A stretch of 64,000 nucleotides of DNA from Amycolatopsis thermophila (lineage in GTDB: Bacteria; Actinomycetota; Actinomycetes; Mycobacteriales; Pseudonocardiaceae): contig NZ_JAUSUT010000001.1 in NCBI RefSeq assembly GCF_030814215.1, positions 5,332,001-5,396,000 of the forward strand, written 5' to 3'. Shown here piece by piece: positions 54,629-62,995 of this stretch. Under the pieces are notes generated by a model. The model saw nothing but the letters and a program-made list of their open reading frames with translations. It had not been told where the DNA came from and searched no databases. The translations under genes were made by a program, and so were the position numbers. How positions within the stretch are numbered: the first letter of the stretch is position 1; each line of letters opens with the position of its first letter.

Positions 54629-55693
54629 TCAGAACGCCTGGGGAGCGGATTCCCGGACGCGCGGGAGGACGTGTTCGGCGAAGCGGCGCATCTCCGTTTC
54701 GAAGGGCTGGAACTGCAGCATGAACGTCTCGATCCCGAGGCCGGTCCACTCCCGGATCCGGCGGGCCACGGTGTCGTAGCTGCCGACGAGCCCGGCCGCG
54801 GTGCCGCCGTTGGTGCCGATGTGCGGGTACTTCGCGAAGGTCTGGAACATGACCGCCTTCGGGTCGGCGTCGGCGACCAGCGCCTCCCAGCGGGCCTTGC
54901 CCGCCTCGGCCAGTTCCCACAGCGCGGCCAGCTCCGCTTCGGCCTCGGCGTCGGTCTCGCGGGCGACCACGAACGCCGACAGTCCGAACCGGACGCCCGG
55001 CCCGGTGCCCGGCCGGGCGGCGACGTCGGCGATGAGGCGTTCCACCTCGCGGCGCGGCTGGCCGTTGAGGAACCACACGTCGGCGGTGTCGGCGACCAGC
55101 GCGCGGGCCGGTTCCGACTCGCCGCCGACGTAGAGCGCGGGACGGGTGCGGGTCCGGGAGACCGGGCGCAGCTGGTAGTCCTCGACGTGGAAGTACTTGC
55201 CGTGGAAGGAAACCCGCTCCCCGGTGAGGAGCCCGCGTACGACGGTGATCCATTCCCGGCCGTAGGCGTAGCGTTCGTCGTGCTCGGCGAAGGGGATCCC
55301 GGCGCGGTGGAGTTCGGGTTTGAACCAGGCGTTGACCAGGTTCAGCCCGAACCGGCCACCGCTGATCTCCTCGATCTGCAGTGCCTGCTTGGCCAGGACC
55401 ACGGGGTGCACGAGGTAGGGTTTGATCGCGGCGATGATCTCGATCCGGTCGGTCAGCGCCGCGAGCGCCGCCGCCGAGGTCCAGGTCTCGAGCTGGTCGA
55501 GCTCGTCGCCGAACGGGTTGACGACGTGCTGCGCGATCAGCGTCGAATCGAACCCGAGCCGGTCCGCCTCGACCACGAGCCGCTTGTTGCGTTCCCAGCT
55601 CGCGTCCACCGGGTCGTCCGGGTGGCCGAACGGACCCCACGAGCCGTAGACGACGGCCCACACCCCGAACCGCGGGCGAATTCCACCAGGCAC
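54629..55693 (-). CDS. LLM-class flavin-dependent monooxygenase (SfnG/alkanesulfonate type)
   Basis: 354 residues from GTG 55693, which has AAGGAG 5 bases upstream; earlier in-frame codons are less supported. TIM-barrel luciferase-like monooxygenase: RFGVWAVVYGSWG, DRLGFDSTLIAQHV, LVHPVVLAKQALQIEEISGGRFGLNLVNAWFKPE, RPALYVGGESEPARALVADTADVWF. The pattern fits dimethylsulfone or alkanesulfonate monooxygenases that use reduced FMN to release sulfite. Substrate inferred. It stands alone between the katG hairpin and a 20-bp perfect inverted repeat. Confidence 0.83.
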   Translation of the reverse strand: MPGGIRPRFGVWAVVYGSWGPFGHPDDPVDASWERNKRLVVEADRLGFDSTLIAQHVVNPFGDELDQLETWTSAAALAALTDRIEIIAAIKPYLVHPVVLAKQALQIEEISGGRFGLNLVNAWFKPELHRAGIPFAEHDERYAYGREWITVVRGLLTGERVSFHGKYFHVEDYQLRPVSRTRTRPALYVGGESEPARALVADTADVWFLNGQPRREVERLIADVAARPGTGPGVRFGLSAFVVARETDAEAEAELAALWELAEAGKARWEALVADADPKAVMFQTFAKYPHIGTNGGTAAGLVGSYDTVARRIREWTGLGIETFMLQFQPFETEMRRFAEHVLPRVRESAPQAF

Positions 55694-55750
55694 GACAGCT
55701 CCTTGCCTCGACGCGACGATCACGGCCACTGTCCCGGCCGGGATCGGCGG

Positions 55751-55800
55751 CGGGCAACCGGTCCCACCGGGTGGGCACAGCCGGTGGGACCGGTTGCCCG
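55751..55800. repeat. Long perfect inverted repeat
   Basis: 20-bp perfect arms (55751-55770 and 55781-55800; ends CGGGCAACC / GGTTGCCCG) with a 10-base loop, the longest perfect hairpin seen in the window. It lies 58 bases upstream of the monooxygenase start and 129 bases beyond the TetR stop. It may be the TetR terminator or an operator/attenuator. Confidence 0.6.
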
Positions 55801-55928
55801 GCGGTGGCCGGCCCGGTGTGCCGTCGAAGGCGGTGGTGCGGATCGGGACGGGTGTCGGCGGGGCGCTCGGGGCGTGCTCGCGTCGCTGCCGGCCATCCCG
55901 GCGCGGTGGGACTTCGGGTGGCCGCCGC

Positions 55929-56603
55929 TCACCGGTCCGCGGTGGGGTCGCCGAGCAGGCGGCGCAGTTCGGGGAGGACGGTGTCGAGGTCCTTGGTGGT
56001 CCGCACGACCACGATGCTGGTGTCCCCGGCCCCGGCGGGCGCGGCGGTGAACAGGTCGAGCACCCCGGTCATGGCGGTGTCGAACTCGGTCTCGGGGTCG
56101 CCGGTGAGGCCGCGCAGCCACCGGCGCAGGACGTGGTTGTGGGCGGTGACCACGGCGGCGGCCATGAGTTCGGCGCGCAGGGCGGTGTCCTCGCCGCCGC
56201 CGAGCCAGTTGTGCAGGAACTCGCGGAAGAGCCGTTGGTACTGCTGGGTTCCGGCGATTTCGCGGTCGCGCAGGGCGGGGACCGTGCGCGTGAGCCGGTA
56301 GCGGGCCAGCGCCTGCTCGCCTTCGGCGAGGTAGTGACGCAGCACCAGGCGGGCGGCCTCGGTGACCGCCACCAGCGCGGTCCGGTGCGTGGACCCGCGC
56401 AGGCGGGCGTCGATGGCGGCCAGGAGCACGTCGTGGTCGGGGAAGATGACGTCTTCCTTCGACCGGAACGTGCGGAAGAACGTGGTGCGGCCGACGCCGG
56501 CGCGTTCGGTGATGTCGTCGACGGTCGTGGCGTCGTAGCCGCGTTCCTCGAACAGGGCGAACGCGGCGTCGATCAGCCGGTCCTTGGCCGGTTTCTCGGG
56601 CAT
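55929..56603 (-). CDS. TetR-family transcriptional regulator
   Basis: 224 residues. N-terminal helix-turn-helix KDRLIDAAFALFEERGYDATTVDDITERAGVGRTTFFRTFRSKEDVIF at 6-53; C-terminal ligand domain with TVPALRDREIAGTQQYQRLFREFL. ATG 56603 with AAGGAG at 4 bases. Divergent from the 3-hydroxyacyl-CoA dehydrogenase gene with palindromes between, so a fatty-acyl-CoA-responsive repressor is likely. Confidence 0.88.
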   Translation of the reverse strand: MPEKPAKDRLIDAAFALFEERGYDATTVDDITERAGVGRTTFFRTFRSKEDVIFPDHDVLLAAIDARLRGSTHRTALVAVTEAARLVLRHYLAEGEQALARYRLTRTVPALRDREIAGTQQYQRLFREFLHNWLGGGEDTALRAELMAAAVVTAHNHVLRRWLRGLTGDPETEFDTAMTGVLDLFTAAPAGAGDTSIVVVRTTKDLDTVLPELRRLLGDPTADR

Positions 56604-56682
56604 CGGTCTCCTTCGCGCGACTGCGGCCAGCCTAGAGGTGTGGTGCCGCTCATACCGCCTTCCCGCGCCTTCAGCTACTCCT

Positions 56683-56710
56683 CGGTACTCAGTACCGTCA
56701 TGATGGTATC
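56683..56710. promoter_or_regulatory. Overlapping TetR-type palindromes
   Basis: CGGTACTcAGTACCG (56683-56697, perfect 7-bp arms) is followed by an overlapping imperfect palindrome TACCGTCATGATGGTA at 56693-56708. They lie midway between the divergent tetR and dehydrogenase genes. Confidence 0.55.
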
Positions 56711-56732
56711 GAGTTCCGAGGAGGGTGCTGAC

Positions 56733-57578
56733 GTGGAACGTGTCGGGGTCGTGGGATGCGGCCAGATGGGTGCGGGAATCGCCGAGGTGTGCGCCCGCGC
56801 CGGGCTGGACGTGATCGCCGTCGAGTCGAGCCCGGCGGCGGCCGAGGCGGGGCGCCGGCGGCTGGAGGCGTCGCTGGCCCGGGCCGAGCGCAAGGGCAAG
56901 GTCGCGTCGGCGGCCGAGGTGCTGGAGCGGATCCGGATCAGCGAGAGCCTGAACGATCTGGCCGACCGCAGCCTGGTGATCGAGGCGATCGTCGAGAACG
57001 AGCGGGTCAAGGCCGAGCTGTTCGCCGCGCTGGACGAGATCGTGTCCGCGCCGGACGCGATCCTGGCGTCCAACACCTCGTCGATCCCGATCATGAAGCT
57101 GGGCACGGTCACCCACCGGCCGGCGCAGGTGCTGGGGATCCACTTCTTCAACCCGGTCCCGGTGCTGCCGCTGGTCGAGCTGGTGCCGAGCCTGCTGACG
57201 GCGGAGGAGACCGTGGGGCGGGCGCGGGCGTTCGCGCAGGACGTGCTGGGCAAGCACGCGATCCGCTGCCAGGACCGGGCCGGGTTCGTGGTCAACGCGC
57301 TGCTGATCCCGTTCATCCTCGCCGCCATCCGCATGCTCGAGTCCGGCTTCGCGACCCGCGAGGACATCGACGAGGGCCTGGTCCGGGGTGCGGCGCACCC
57401 GCAGGGGCCGCTCGCGCTGGCCGATCTGATCGGGCTGGACACCACGAAGGCCGTCGCGGAGTCGCTGTACGAGGAGTTCAAGGAGCCGCTGTACGCCCCG
57501 CCGCCCCTGCTGGCCCGGATGGTCGAGGGGGGCCTGCTGGGCCGCAAGAGCGGCCGTGGCTTCTACACCTATTCCTGA
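56733..57578 (+). CDS. 3-hydroxybutyryl/3-hydroxyacyl-CoA dehydrogenase
   Basis: 281 residues. VGVVGCGQMGAGIAEVCARAG is the NAD motif at 4-24; LVIEAIVENERVKAELFAALDEI, ILASNTSSIPIMKLGTVTHRPAQVLGIHFFNPVPVLPLVELVPS gives the catalytic Ser, His (HFFNP) and Asn. The C-terminal domain has ALLIPFILAAIRMLESG and LADLIGLDTTKAV. It oxidises 3-hydroxyacyl-CoA with NAD in the cytosol, in an operon with the acyl-CoA dehydrogenase at 57590. GTG 56733 follows GAGGAGGG at 7 bases. Confidence 0.92.
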   Translation: MERVGVVGCGQMGAGIAEVCARAGLDVIAVESSPAAAEAGRRRLEASLARAERKGKVASAAEVLERIRISESLNDLADRSLVIEAIVENERVKAELFAALDEIVSAPDAILASNTSSIPIMKLGTVTHRPAQVLGIHFFNPVPVLPLVELVPSLLTAEETVGRARAFAQDVLGKHAIRCQDRAGFVVNALLIPFILAAIRMLESGFATREDIDEGLVRGAAHPQGPLALADLIGLDTTKAVAESLYEEFKEPLYAPPPLLARMVEGGLLGRKSGRGFYTYS

Positions 57579-57589
57579 GAGGACGCGAG

Positions 57590-58744
57590 ATGTCGTTCGA
57601 CCTGTTCACCACCACCGAGGACCACGAAGCGATCCGCGAGGCGGCCCGCACCCTGGCCGAGGAGCGCATCGCCCCGTACGCGGCCGAGGTCGACGAGCGG
57701 GAGGAGTTCCCGAAGGCCGCCTACGACGCGCTGGTCGCATCGGACTTCCACGCCCCGCACGTGCCCGAGGCCTACGGCGGCGCCGGTGCCGACGCGCTCG
57801 CGACCTGCATCGTCATCGAGGAGGTCGCCCGGGTCTGCGCGTCGTCGTCGTTGATCCCGGCGGTCAACAAGCTCGGCAGCCTGCCGCTGATCCTGGCCGC
57901 GGACGAGGAGGTCAAGAAGAAGTACCTGCCGCCGCTGGCGTCCGGCGAGGCGGGGTTCTCCTACGCGCTGTCCGAACGCGACGCCGGCTCGGACACCGCG
58001 TCGATGCGGTGTCGCGCCACCGCCGACGGTGACGACTGGGTCCTCAACGGACAGAAGTCGTGGATCAGCAACGCCGGGTTCTCCGAGTTCTACACGGTTC
58101 TCGCCGTGACCGATCCGGACGCGCCGCGGGGGAGGAACGTGAGCGCGTTCGTCGTGGAGAAGTCCGATCCGGGTTTCTCGTTCGGGGCCAAGGAGCGCAA
58201 GCTCGGCATCAAGGGCTCACCGACCCGGGAACTGCTGTTCGACAACGCCCGCATCCCCGGCGACCGGCTCGTCGGCAAGCCGGGGGAGGGGCTCAAGATC
58301 GCGCTGCGGACCCTGGACCACACGCGCGTGACGATCGCCGCGCAGGCCGTCGGCATCGCCCGGGGCGCGCTCGACCACGCGCTGGCGTACGTGCGCGAGC
58401 GCAAGCAGTTCGGCAAGCACATCGCGGACTTCCAGGGCATCCAGTTCATGCTCGCGGACATGGCGATGGCCGTGGAATCCGCGCGCCAGATGGTGTACGT
58501 GGCCGCGGCGAAGTCCGAACGCGACGATCCCGACCTGTCCTTCTTCGGTGCCGCCGCGAAGTGCCAGGCCTCCGACGTGGCGATGCGCGTGACGACCGAC
58601 GCGGTCCAGCTCCTCGGCGGCTACGGCTACACCCGGGACTTCCCGCTGGAGCGCATGATGCGCGACGCCAAGATCACCCAGATCTACGAGGGCACCAACC
58701 AGATCCAGCGCGTCGTCATGGCACGCCACCTGCTGCGCACCTGA
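57590..58744 (+). CDS. Acyl-CoA dehydrogenase (short/medium chain type)
   Basis: 384 residues. YALSERDAGSDTASMRCRATADGDDWVLNGQKSWISNAGFSEFY near 125-165 is the core ACAD signature. QFGKHIADFQGIQFMLADMAMAVESARQMVY is the FAD-contact region and the catalytic Glu lies in ITQIYEGTNQIQR near 365. It performs the first beta-oxidation step with electrons going to ETF. ATG 57590 follows GAGAGG, 11 bases after the preceding dehydrogenase, and both are probably under the divergent TetR. Confidence 0.92.
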   Translation: MSFDLFTTTEDHEAIREAARTLAEERIAPYAAEVDEREEFPKAAYDALVASDFHAPHVPEAYGGAGADALATCIVIEEVARVCASSSLIPAVNKLGSLPLILAADEEVKKKYLPPLASGEAGFSYALSERDAGSDTASMRCRATADGDDWVLNGQKSWISNAGFSEFYTVLAVTDPDAPRGRNVSAFVVEKSDPGFSFGAKERKLGIKGSPTRELLFDNARIPGDRLVGKPGEGLKIALRTLDHTRVTIAAQAVGIARGALDHALAYVRERKQFGKHIADFQGIQFMLADMAMAVESARQMVYVAAAKSERDDPDLSFFGAAAKCQASDVAMRVTTDAVQLLGGYGYTRDFPLERMMRDAKITQIYEGTNQIQRVVMARHLLRT

Positions 58745-58770
58745 CGCGGGAGGTGGCGCGGGTCGCCGAG

Positions 58771-58796
58771 GCCCGCCCCGGCCGGCCGGGGCGGGC
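58771..58796. terminator. Bidirectional GC-rich palindrome
   Basis: Perfect 13-bp arms (GCCCGCCCCGGCC / GGCCGGGGCGGGC) with no unpaired spacer, between the convergent acyl-CoA dehydrogenase and threonine-aldolase genes. Confidence 0.65.
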
Positions 58797-58803
58797 AAGA
58801 CGA

Positions 58804-59853
58804 TCACCTGCCGACGCCGGCCGCGTCCGCACGCGTCATCTCCTCGGCGATGGCCGCCGCGAAGGTGTCCACGTCCGTTTCGGTGGTGTCGAACGAGCAC
58901 ATCCACCGGACCTCGCCGGTGCGCTCGTCCCAGGTGTGGAACCGGAACCGCGTCCGCAGCCGCGCGGTGACCTCCCGCGGCAGCCTCGCGAAGACGGCGT
59001 TCGCCTGCACCGGCCGGGTGATCTCGACGCCGGGTACCGCGGTGACGGCGGTCGCCAGCCGGGCCGCCATCGCGTTCGCGTGGCGGGCGTTGCGCAGCCA
59101 CAGGTCGCCCTCCAGCAGCGCGACGAGCTGCGCCGAGACGAACCGCATCTTGGACGCCAGCTGGAGCGCGGCCTTGCGCAGGTACTCCACGCCCCGCACG
59201 GCGCCCGGGTCGAGCACCACGATCGCCTCGCCGAGCATCAGGCCGTTCTTGGTGCCGCCGAAGGACAGCACGTCCACCCCGGCGTCCGTGGTGAAGGTGC
59301 GCAGCGGCCGGCCGAGCGCCGCGGCCGCGTTGGCCAGCCGCGCGCCGTCCACGTGCACGAGCATCCCGCGCTCGTGCGCCGCCGTCGCGATCGCCGCGAT
59401 CTCCTCGGCGGTGTAGAGGGTGCCGAACTCGGTGCTCTGCGTCAGCGACACGACCCTGGGCTGGGCGTGGTGGTGGTCGCCGAAGCCCCACGCGTGCCGG
59501 TCGAGCAGGTCCGGCGTCAGCTTGCCGTCCGGGGTGGGCACCGGGATCAGCTTCAGTCCGGCCACCTTCTCGGGCGCGCCGCACTCGTCGACGTTGATGT
59601 GCGCGGTCTCCGGGCAGACCACCGCGCTCCACCGGTCGCACATCGCCTGCAGCCCGACCACGTTGGCGCCGCTGCCGTTGAAGACCGGGTAGACCTCGGC
59701 GTGTTCGCCGAAGTGGTCCTTGATCAGCTCACCCAACCGGGCGGTGTGGACGTCCTCGCCGTAGGCCGGCTGGTGCCCTTCGTTGGCGGCGGCCAGCGCC
59801 GCCATGACCTCCGGGTGCACCGAGGCGTTGTTGTCGCTGGCGAAACCCCTCAC
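58804..59853 (-). CDS. Low-specificity threonine aldolase/beta-eliminating lyase-like PLP enzyme
   Basis: 349 residues, fold-type I PLP enzyme. [46 protein letters not shown] and [15 protein letters not shown] (PLP Lys in GGTKNG) near 205 are typical. It cleaves threonine or allo-threonine, or another beta-hydroxy amino acid, to glycine plus aldehyde. GTG 59853 overlaps the ectoine synthase stop (GTGA), so translation is coupled. The pairing with a lone ectC is unusual and its substrate may not be threonine. Confidence 0.88.
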   Translation of the reverse strand: MRGFASDNNASVHPEVMAALAAANEGHQPAYGEDVHTARLGELIKDHFGEHAEVYPVFNGSGANVVGLQAMCDRWSAVVCPETAHINVDECGAPEKVAGLKLIPVPTPDGKLTPDLLDRHAWGFGDHHHAQPRVVSLTQSTEFGTLYTAEEIAAIATAAHERGMLVHVDGARLANAAAALGRPLRTFTTDAGVDVLSFGGTKNGLMLGEAIVVLDPGAVRGVEYLRKAALQLASKMRFVSAQLVALLEGDLWLRNARHANAMAARLATAVTAVPGVEITRPVQANAVFARLPREVTARLRTRFRFHTWDERTGEVRWMCSFDTTETDVDTFAAAIAEEMTRADAAGVGR

Positions 59854-60245
59854 TCGTCCTCCTCGCTCAGCAACGGGAAGACGCCGTTGTCGTCGTGGAC
59901 CTCCCCACCGGTGAGCGGCGGGTTGAACACGCAGACCGCGCGGAACTCGGTGTGCGCGCGCAGGGTGTGCCGTTCGTGTCCGTCCACGAGGTACATCATG
60001 CCCGGTTCCAGGTGGTGCTTCGCCCCGGTCTCGTCGTCGACCAGCTCACCCCGGCCCTCGATGACGTAGACGGCCTCGATGTGGTTGGCGTACCACATCT
60101 TGATCTCGGCGCCCGCGTGCACGACGGTGTCGTTCACCGAAAAGCCGGCCTTCTCCCGGGCGAGCACCAGGCGGCGGCTGGTCCACGTGGGACCCCGCAC
60201 CTCACGCTCGGTGCCGATGACGTCTTCCAGCGAACGGACGATCAT
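59850..60245 (-). CDS. ectC: L-ectoine synthase, solitary
   Basis: 131-residue cupin Ect[113 protein letters not shown] is full-length EctC, with the iron-binding Glu, Tyr and His region ([15 protein letters not shown], then [10 protein letters not shown]). It closes N-gamma-acetyl-diaminobutyrate to ectoine. EctA and EctB are not in this window. ATG 60245 with AAGGA upstream. It precedes the threonine-aldolase-like gene; solitary ectC genes are known elsewhere. Confidence 0.9.
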   Translation of the reverse strand: MIVRSLEDVIGTEREVRGPTWTSRRLVLAREKAGFSVNDTVVHAGAEIKMWYANHIEAVYVIEGRGELVDDETGAKHHLEPGMMYLVDGHERHTLRAHTEFRAVCVFNPPLTGGEVHDDNGVFPLLSEEDE

Positions 60246-60308
60246 GAACCAGGTTTCCTTTCGATGCGCAGGGACGCCTTCGATCATGACTCCCGCTGCG
60301 ACACCGCG

Positions 60309-60333
60309 GACAGTGGCAGAAACGACCGCTGTC
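60309..60333. promoter_or_regulatory. Inverted repeat upstream of ectC
   Basis: GACAGTGG (60309-60316) and CCGCTGTC (60326-60333), 8-bp arms with one mismatch and a 9-base spacer, 64 bases before the ectC start. It is a candidate operator. Confidence 0.35.
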
Positions 60334-60418
60334 GCTAAAATCGTGCCACAATCACCCCGCGCGACGTGCCCACCTCGCCGAGCTGGTGGACGCCTCGGCG
60401 CCGGCGTAGCGGCTCCGG

Positions 60419-61018
60419 TCAGCGCAGGACCTCGTAGCGCAGGTGGGTGACGCCGGGGGTGGGGACGGCCTCGACCAGGCGGAGGCGGATGTGCGCGGGG
60501 AGTTCCCGGAAGTACGGGCGCCCCGCGCCGAGCAGGACCGGGACCTGGTGCAACACGACCTCGTCGACCAGGTCCGCCTTGAGCGCCTCGGTGACCACGC
60601 CGCCGCCCTGGAGGCCGACGTCCTTGCCGCCGGCGGCCTCCACGGCCGCCGCGATCGCGTCGGCGATCCCGGTGGTGACCAGCGTCTGGCGCGGTGACCG
60701 CTCGGCCGTCGGCGCCGGCCGGTGGCTCAGGACGACCAGCCGTGCGGCCGGGTGCGGACTGCCGCCGTCGAACTCTCCGGAGTCGTCGTAGGTGGTGCGG
60801 CCGGAGACGATCGCGCCGACGCGGCTCGCGAGGTCGTCGAAGACGCGGGCACTGGGCTCGCTGAGTGTGAACCCGTCGAAGACCCGGCTCGGCGTGTCCC
60901 CGTCGAAGTACCAGTCGAAGAGGAACCCGGCGTCGCCGAGCCCGCGCCCGGGAGCCGGGTCGCGGCCGGTGATGTAGCCGTCCACCGAGACGGCCAGTGC
61001 GCTGAAGACCTTGCTCAT
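60419..61018 (-). CDS. Dihydrofolate-reductase-fold (RibD C-terminal) reductase
   Basis: 199 residues, DHFR-like/RibD C-terminal fold. [15 protein letters not shown] start, [72 protein letters not shown]. Such stand-alone proteins are NADPH reductases of unknown substrate, and the usual folate-binding residues are not all present. ATG 61018 follows GAAGGG. It diverges from the HxlR regulator with paired repeats between, so it is probably under its control. Confidence 0.82.
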   Translation of the reverse strand: MSKVFSALAVSVDGYITGRDPAPGRGLGDAGFLFDWYFDGDTPSRVFDGFTLSEPSARVFDDLASRVGAIVSGRTTYDDSGEFDGGSPHPAARLVVLSHRPAPTAERSPRQTLVTTGIADAIAAAVEAAGGKDVGLQGGGVVTEALKADLVDEVVLHQVPVLLGAGRPYFRELPAHIRLRLVEAVPTPGVTHLRYEVLR

Positions 61019-61037
61019 GTCCGCGACCCTTCGGTGG

Positions 61038-61084
61038 GTTCCTTCAGGAGACTCCAAGACGGTAACAGGCTGAGTTCCTTCAGG
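61038..61084. promoter_or_regulatory. Direct repeats GTTCCTTCAGG
   Basis: Two identical 11-mers at 61038-61048 and 61074-61084, 36 bases apart. The second lies within an imperfect inverted repeat GTTCCTTCAGGGAAC. They occupy the 90-base gap between the divergent reductase and HxlR gene, as expected of an HxlR operator. Confidence 0.55.
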
Positions 61085-61108
61085 GAACCCCAATGCTAGG
61101 CTGCCGTC

Positions 61109-61561
61109 ATGCAGCGCACGGACTTCGGCAGGATGGCGTGCTCGATCGCGCGCACGCTCGACGTCATCGGGGAGCCGTGGTCGCCGCTGGTCCTGCGCGA
61201 CGTGTGGGTCGGGCTCACCCGGTTCGAGCAGCTCCAGGCCGACCTGGGGATCTCGCGCAAGGTCCTGGCCGAGCGGCTGAACCACCTCGTCGAGCACGGC
61301 GTGCTGGAGCGCCGCCCCTACGACCGGCGGCCGCGCTACGAGTACGTGCTGACGCAGAAGGGCGCCGAACTGGTCGACCTGCTCATGGTCATGGCCGGCT
61401 GGGGGGACAAATGGCTCGCGGGCGAAGCGGGCCCGCCGGTGCTCTACCGGCACCACGCGTGCGGCGAGATCAGCGGTGTCGACCTGCGCTGCACCCGCTG
61501 CGGCGAGCCGATGCACGCCTCCGACGTCGACCCGCTGCCCGGACCTGGCGCGGCCGCCTGA
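61109..61561 (+). CDS. HxlR-family transcriptional regulator
   Basis: 150 residues. MACSIARTLDVIGEPWSPLVLRDVWVGLTRFEQLQADLGISRKVLAERLNHLVEHGVLERRPYDRRPRYEYVLTQKGAEL is a classic HxlR winged helix. The C-terminus adds YRHHACGEISGVDLRCTRCGEPM with a CxxC plus Cys/His set that may bind zinc or sense oxidants. ATG 61109 is used. It is divergent from the DHFR-fold reductase, which it likely represses. Confidence 0.88.
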   Translation: MQRTDFGRMACSIARTLDVIGEPWSPLVLRDVWVGLTRFEQLQADLGISRKVLAERLNHLVEHGVLERRPYDRRPRYEYVLTQKGAELVDLLMVMAGWGDKWLAGEAGPPVLYRHHACGEISGVDLRCTRCGEPMHASDVDPLPGPGAAA

Positions 61562-61618
61562 GCGAGGCGCCCCTCGATCTCGTCGCGATCGACGTCCTCC
61601 CGGTTCCGACCCCGGCGG

Positions 61619-62779
61619 TCACACGCCCAGGGCGCCCAGGACCAGGGCGGTCACGGCGGCGCGGTGCCCGGGGCTGTCCTGCCACCGCAGCCGGCGGCCG
61701 GCCTCGACCACCACGCCGAACCCGGCGTGCACCAGCACGCGGGCCTGACGCGAGTCGAGTTCGGGTCGGGCCGCTCGAAGGTGCTGCTCCCACACCGCGA
61801 TGTGCTCGCGCTGCGCGGCGATCAGCGGCCGACGCAGGGCGGCCGGCAGGCCGACGACCTCGGCGTTCGCCACGGTGGTCAGCGCGTTGTGCTCGAAGCT
61901 GTACGCCACGTAGGTCGCCGTCAGCGCGGCCACGGCCTCGCGCGGGTCGGTCACCCCGCGCAGGTTGTGCTCCACCGCCTGGGCCAACAGCCCCGCCGTC
62001 TGCAGGCACGCCGCCGCCAGGATGTCGGCCTTGCCGGGGAAGTAGCGGTAGAGCGCGGAGGGGACCAGCCCCACGGCCTCGGCGATCCGGCCGTTGGTGA
62101 CCGTGGCGAACCCGTCGCGTTCGAACAGCGGGATGGCGGCCGCGAGGATCTGCGAGCGCCGGGTCCGCGGGACGGGCCGGGCGGGCAGTTCGACCACGCG
62201 TGCGTTGCCGCGGGCCGTGGGGTCGGCCTGGACGGCACCGACGGCGGAGGCCTGCAACAGGTCCTCCACCCGGCGCTGCGCGATCGAGGTGTGGTGCATC
62301 GTGATGGACCCGATCGCGCCGAGGGCCGCCACGGCCCGCAGGTGCTCGCCGGGGAGGGGGTGCTCGCGCCGCACCGCCTCCGCCACCCGCTCGACGACCT
62401 GCGCGAACTTGCCCTTGAGCACGCGGCGGTCCGCGCGGTCGAGGTACCGGGCCTCCCACCGGTACACGCCGCCGGACGCGCGGTGGGCGACGGTCACGCG
62501 GGTGACCGCTGCGAGAACGTCCGCGAGGGCCGCGTGCGGGGGGACCTCGTCGAGCGCGGCGACGAGCCGGTCGGCCATGACGTTCGCGCACGCGGTGAAC
62601 AGCGCGTACTTGTTCGGGAAGTGCCGGTACAGCGCGGCCGCGGTGATGCCCACGCCGGCGGCGATCTCCTCCATCGACGCCGCGTGGTACCCGCGCTCGC
62701 TGAACACCCGGCCGGCCGCCTCCACGATCAGCTGCTTGCGGTTGCGCGGCCGCACGGCCGCGCCCGGCTCGGCGGTCAC
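61619..62779 (-). CDS. Tandem TetR-family regulator (two TetR domains)
   Basis: 386 residues from GTG 62779; a GTG at 62893 would add 38 low-complexity residues. There are two TetR helix-turn-helices in one chain. The first is IVEAAGRVFSERGYHAASMEEIAAGVGITAAALYRHFPNKYALF near residues 15-60. The second is SQILAAAIPLFERDGFATVTNGRIAEAVGLVPSALYRYFPGKADIL near 205-250. Each is followed by its own ligand-type helices. A tandem layout means one protein may bridge two operators. It is divergent from the rubber oxygenase gene. Confidence 0.85.
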   Translation of the reverse strand: MTAEPGAAVRPRNRKQLIVEAAGRVFSERGYHAASMEEIAAGVGITAAALYRHFPNKYALFTACANVMADRLVAALDEVPPHAALADVLAAVTRVTVAHRASGGVYRWEARYLDRADRRVLKGKFAQVVERVAEAVRREHPLPGEHLRAVAALGAIGSITMHHTSIAQRRVEDLLQASAVGAVQADPTARGNARVVELPARPVPRTRRSQILAAAIPLFERDGFATVTNGRIAEAVGLVPSALYRYFPGKADILAAACLQTAGLLAQAVEHNLRGVTDPREAVAALTATYVAYSFEHNALTTVANAEVVGLPAALRRPLIAAQREHIAVWEQHLRAARPELDSRQARVLVHAGFGVVVEAGRRLRWQDSPGHRAAVTALVLGALGV

Positions 62780-62893
62780 CGCGGCACCCCGGCGGGCGTA
62801 CGCGCGAACTGGGCCATACGCGCCAGTCAACCACGAGGCGGACCGCGCCCCGGGCCGAACCGCCACCGGACCACTTGCCACCAGCGGGTCCAC

Positions 62894-62917
62894 CTCGATA
62901 TGTTAACGAGAAATCTC
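62894..62917. promoter_or_regulatory. AT-rich operator/promoter region of the divergent tetR-lcp pair
   Basis: CTCGATATGTTAACGAG (62894-62910, arms CTCG/CGAG) is followed by GAGAAATCTC (62908-62917, arms GAGA/TCTC). They are about 80-100 bases ahead of the lcp start in an otherwise GC-rich region. Two adjacent palindromes could seat the tandem-TetR protein. Confidence 0.45.
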
Positions 62918-62995
62918 CTCGTCGAACTCGTCCTCCGTTCCCGATGTCCCGGACGAAACCGCATCTCCTGCCTCTCGAGGAAGCGAGGTAAGTGA

